Shown: piece after piece, positions 7,340 to 9,811 of the stretch | Position numbering within the stretch: position 1 is the first letter of the stretch | How the letters are laid out: every line of letters starts with the position of its first letter | Assembly: GCA_945982095.1 (NCBI GenBank) | Contig: CAMFRR010000018.1 | Coordinates: 1-9,811 of the forward strand | From: an uncultured Bacteroidales bacterium | GTDB lineage: Bacteria; Bacteroidota; Bacteroidia; Bacteroidales; UBA932 | DNA: 9,811 nucleotides | Direction: 5' to 3' | Program-made: the position numbers and the translations under genes | The notes under the pieces: generated by a model | Database searches by the model: none | Told to the model about the DNA's origin: nothing | Seen by the model: only the letters and a program-made list of their open reading frames with translations

Positions 7340-9811
7340 TTACATTTTATATTCTTCGTCTATGGTAGAAATACCCAAAGTGATTTCTTCAAGAACATCC
7401 AGCAGCACCCTTACAGTCTCAAGCGAAGAGAAAAGAGTTACATTGTTTTCAACCGCAGCCCTTCTGATGCCGTAGCCGTCGAGACGAGTATTGTGCTGGT
7501 TCACATCTATGGTATTTATCACATAGCTGACATGGCCCTGGCGCATTGCCTTTGAGATATCATCGCTGCCTTCGCTGAGCTTGTGCAGGGTTCGGGTACG
7601 TATGCCGTTCTCCTTTAGGAACTTGGCTGTGCCTGTAGTAGCTTCAATATTGAAACCCAGATTATAGAAGCGGCGCAGCAGGGGCAGGGCCTCGGCCTTG
7701 TCCTTGTCAGCAACGGTGGCGAATACGGTACCATAAGTCTTCATAGATACGCCTGAAGCCTGGAGAGATTTGTACAGGGCTCGGGTCAGGGACTTGTCAT
7801 AGCCTATGGCCTCACCTGTAGATTTCATCTCTGGAGAAAGATATGTATCCATACCTTTGATCTTGGCAAAAGAGAAGGCCGGGGTCTTGACATAGTGGCG
7901 TATGCTTTCAGGATGCAGCACCTGAGTGATTCCCTGCTCCTTGAGGCTGTGGCCCAACATGACCATAGTGGCAATCTTTGCCATCTGCACGCCTGTAGAC
8001 TTGCTCAGGAAAGGTACTGTACGTGAAGAACGAGGATTGACCTCTATCACATATACATCATCATTATTGTCTACGATGAACTGTATGTTGTACAGGCCCA
8101 CTATTCCTATCTCTTTGCCCAGGCGCACTGTGTAATCCACAATTTTCTGCTTGACTGCAGGAGAGAGCGAGAAGCTTGGATATACGCTGATAGAGTCACC
8201 AGAGTGCACGCCTGTTTTCTCCACATGCTCCATAATGCCAGGAATGAAGACATCAGTGCCGTCGCATATTGCGTCCACCTCAGCCTCGCGGCCCATAATG
8301 TACTTATCCACAAGCACAGGAGAATTTTCATTCACTTCCACGGCATTGTGGAGATAATGGCGCAGGCTTTCCTCATTGCCCACTATCATCATGGCACGGC
8401 CTCCAAGCACGAATGAAGGGCGGACAAGCACAGGATAGCCTATCTCGGCTGCAGCAGCGACTCCATCCTCAACATTGGTAACTGCCTTGGCCTTAGGCTG
8501 AGGAATGCCTGTCTTGCGCATAATAGCTTCGAAAAGCTTGCGGTCCTCGGCATTGTCAATAGCCTGGATTGAAGTGCCTATAATCTTGATTCCGAATTCT
8601 GAAAGCGGGCCGGCCAGGTTGATGGCAGTTTGACCTCCCAGGGTCACTATGACTCCCTCTGGTTTCTCAAGGTCTATGACATTCATCACATCCTCAACGG
8701 TAAGAGGCTCGAAATAGAGCTTGTCGGATATGGTGTAGTCTGTTGACACCGTCTCCGGGTTGTTGTTTATGATGATGGCCTCATAGCCGGCCTCACGTAT
8801 GGCCCATATCGCATGCACGGTAGAATAGTCGAACTCAACGCCCTGACCTATACGTATAGGGCCTGCTCCCAGTACCAGTATCTTTTTGCGCTCGCTTACG
8901 AGAGTCTCATTTTCCTGCTCGTATGTAGAGTAATAATATGGAACATCGGCATCATGGCCTGCTGCGCAGCTGTCTATGAATTTGTATACAGGACGTATGT
9001 CTTTCTCCCATCTGAATTCCACCATTTCTTTCTCGCTGCAGCCCCAGAGCTGGCCTACATATTTGTCGCTGAAACCCAGTTTCTTTGCTTCAAGAAGCAG
9101 TTCCGCATTGTCTGGCGCAGCCTTGAGAGCCTGCTCCATACGCACAATATTGCATATCTTTTCGAGGAAAAGCATATCAATCTTGGTGATGTCATATATA
9201 AGACGTATGTCCACACCGTTGCGTATGAGCTGGGCGATGGCGATAAGGTGGTCATCAGGGAACTTGGCTATATACTTGAAGAGCTCTGCATCGCTCATCT
9301 TCAAGAATTTAGGCTTGAAAAGATGGCAGGCTCCTATTTCAAGGCTGCGTATGGCCTTTAGCAAGCTTTCCTCAAAGGTACGGCCTATGCTCATGACCTC
9401 GCCTGTAGCCTTCATCTGGGTGCCAAGCTCATTGGCTGCCTCAGCAAACTTGTCGAACGGGAAGCGGGCCACCTTGCTCACTATGTAGTCTATGGTAGGC
9501 TCACAGCAGGCAGGGGCATCAGCAACCATTATTTCATCGAGAGTGTAACCCATTGCTATCTTGGCAGTTACCCTTGCGATAGGGAAACCGCTGGCTTTGG
9601 AGGCCAGAGCTGAAGAACGGCTTACACGCGGATTGATTTCTATGATGTAGTATTTGAATGAAAGAGGATCAAGGGCAAACTGCACATTACATCCGCCTTC
9701 TATCTTCAGAGCTCTGATGAGCTTGAGGGCGCTTGCGCGCAACATTTCATATTCCTTGTCGGCAAGGGTCTGGACAGGGGCTACAACTATGGAGTCGCCG
9801 GTATGTATTCC
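7340..9811 (-). CDS. carB: Carbamoyl-phosphate synthase large subunit (5' end off window)
   Basis: This subunit makes carbamoyl phosphate from bicarbonate, two ATP and glutamine-derived ammonia, with CarA as its glutaminase partner. The frame is open to the window edge, giving 823 visible residues. Alignment of the first visible residues, GIHTGDS, with E. coli CarB (about 1,073 residues) puts roughly 240 N-terminal residues outside. In visible-residue numbering: the end of the first ATP-grasp half with EINPRVSRSS (58-67), the oligomerisation domain (about 160-300), the second synthetase half with LGAGPIRIGQG (314-324), GGRAM (470-474), GVHSGDS (534-540) and EVNPRSSRTVPF (590-601), and a C-terminal MGS-like allosteric domain (about 690-823) with ATTGTAKFL (724-732). 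That tail looks closer to Gram-positive pyrimidine-type CarB than to E. coli. Regulation by UMP or PRPP is plausible but not readable here. pyrK follows 9 bp after the stop. Confidence 0.97.
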   Translation of the reverse strand, partial: GIHTGDSIVVAPVQTLADKEYEMLRASALKLIRALKIEGGCNVQFALDPLSFKYYIIEINPRVSRSSALASKASGFPIARVTAKIAMGYTLDEIMVADAPACCEPTIDYIVSKVARFPFDKFAEAANELGTQMKATGEVMSIGRTFEESLLKAIRSLEIGACHLFKPKFLKMSDAELFKYIAKFPDDHLIAIAQLIRNGVDIRLIYDITKIDMLFLEKICNIVRMEQALKAAPDNAELLLEAKKLGFSDKYVGQLWGCSEKEMVEFRWEKDIRPVYKFIDSCAAGHDADVPYYYSTYEQENETLVSERKKILVLGAGPIRIGQGVEFDYSTVHAIWAIREAGYEAIIINNNPETVSTDYTISDKLYFEPLTVEDVMNVIDLEKPEGVIVTLGGQTAINLAGPLSEFGIKIIGTSIQAIDNAEDRKLFEAIMRKTGIPQPKAKAVTNVEDGVAAAAEIGYPVLVRPSFVLGGRAMMIVGNEESLRHYLHNAVEVNENSPVLVDKYIMGREAEVDAICDGTDVFIPGIMEHVEKTGVHSGDSISVYPSFSLSPAVKQKIVDYTVRLGKEIGIVGLYNIQFIVDNNDDVYVIEVNPRSSRTVPFLSKSTGVQMAKIATMVMLGHSLKEQGITQVLHPESIRHYVKTPAFSFAKIKGMDTYLSPEMKSTGEAIGYDKSLTRALYKSLQASGVSMKTYGTVFATVADKDKAEALPLLRRFYNLGFNIEATTGTAKFLKENGIRTRTLHKLSEGSDDISKAMRQGHVSYVINTIDVNQHNTRLDGYGIRRAAVENNVTLFSSLETVRVLLDVLEEITLGISTIDEEYKM

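Noticed and set aside
6659..7555. A 298-codon open frame on the plus strand opposite pyrK and the carB 3' end
   Set aside because: It is antisense to two well-supported genes and crosses their junction, with no domain and no promoter. It is a coding shadow.
9746..9811. Reading carB as a short gene starting at an internal Met (9745)
   Set aside because: The frame stays open to the window edge and encodes GIHTGDSI and flanking CarB sequence, so the gene is simply cut by the window and not truncated in the genome.
1..9811. Mobile elements, CRISPR arrays, tRNA or rRNA genes, riboswitches, phage or toxin-antitoxin genes
   Set aside because: I saw no transposase, terminal inverted repeats, spaced direct repeats, tRNA-like cloverleaf or other accessory genes. 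The operon leader, where a pyr attenuator might sit, is outside the window.

Overview
This window is an ordinary, densely packed stretch of bacterial chromosome. Every gene I can support reads on the minus strand, so transcription runs from position 9811 towards 1. It holds most of a de novo pyrimidine operon continuing into two purine genes, then a terminator, then a separately promoted ABC-transporter ATPase gene cut by the window edge. The upstream signals of the ATPase gene fit Bacteroidota: a TTTG / TAnnTTTG promoter with a 19-nt spacer, and A/T-rich translation starts mostly without Shine-Dalgarno sequences. The enzymes and their order (carB-pyrK-pyrD-pyrF-pyrE) instead resemble the Gram-positive pyr operon. 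My best guess is an uncultured-type Bacteroidales lineage; genus cannot be read from the sequence.

Layout in transcription order: carB (9811-7340, 5' end off the window), pyrK (7330 or 7336 to 6590), pyrD (6596-5676), pyrF (5671-4970), pyrE (4958-4329), a pyrB variant (4315-3236), purC (3234-2293) and purB (2290-995). Gaps between consecutive genes are 1 to 13 bp, or a short overlap, so one polycistronic mRNA is expected. The non-coding stretch 778-994 (217 bp) carries two hairpins, the second a rho-independent terminator, then the promoter and a palindromic operator candidate of the next gene. The last gene (777-1) is an ABC ATPase of the ABC-2/YtrB-like kind.

Function: CarB makes carbamoyl phosphate. 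The PyrB variant condenses it with aspartate. PyrD and PyrK oxidise dihydroorotate with NAD+. PyrE adds PRPP and PyrF decarboxylates to UMP. Dihydroorotase (pyrC) and carA are not in the window. PurC adds aspartate to CAIR, and PurB removes fumarate from SAICAR and from adenylosuccinate. The 3' half of the operon therefore groups the aspartate-using steps of both nucleotide pathways.

The most unusual item is the aspartate transcarbamoylase gene. Its 359-residue product is a complete catalytic chain followed directly by a zinc-binding domain like the C-terminal part of the PyrI regulatory chain, with the nucleotide-binding allosteric domain absent. No mobile element, CRISPR array, tRNA, rRNA or novel multigene system was seen.
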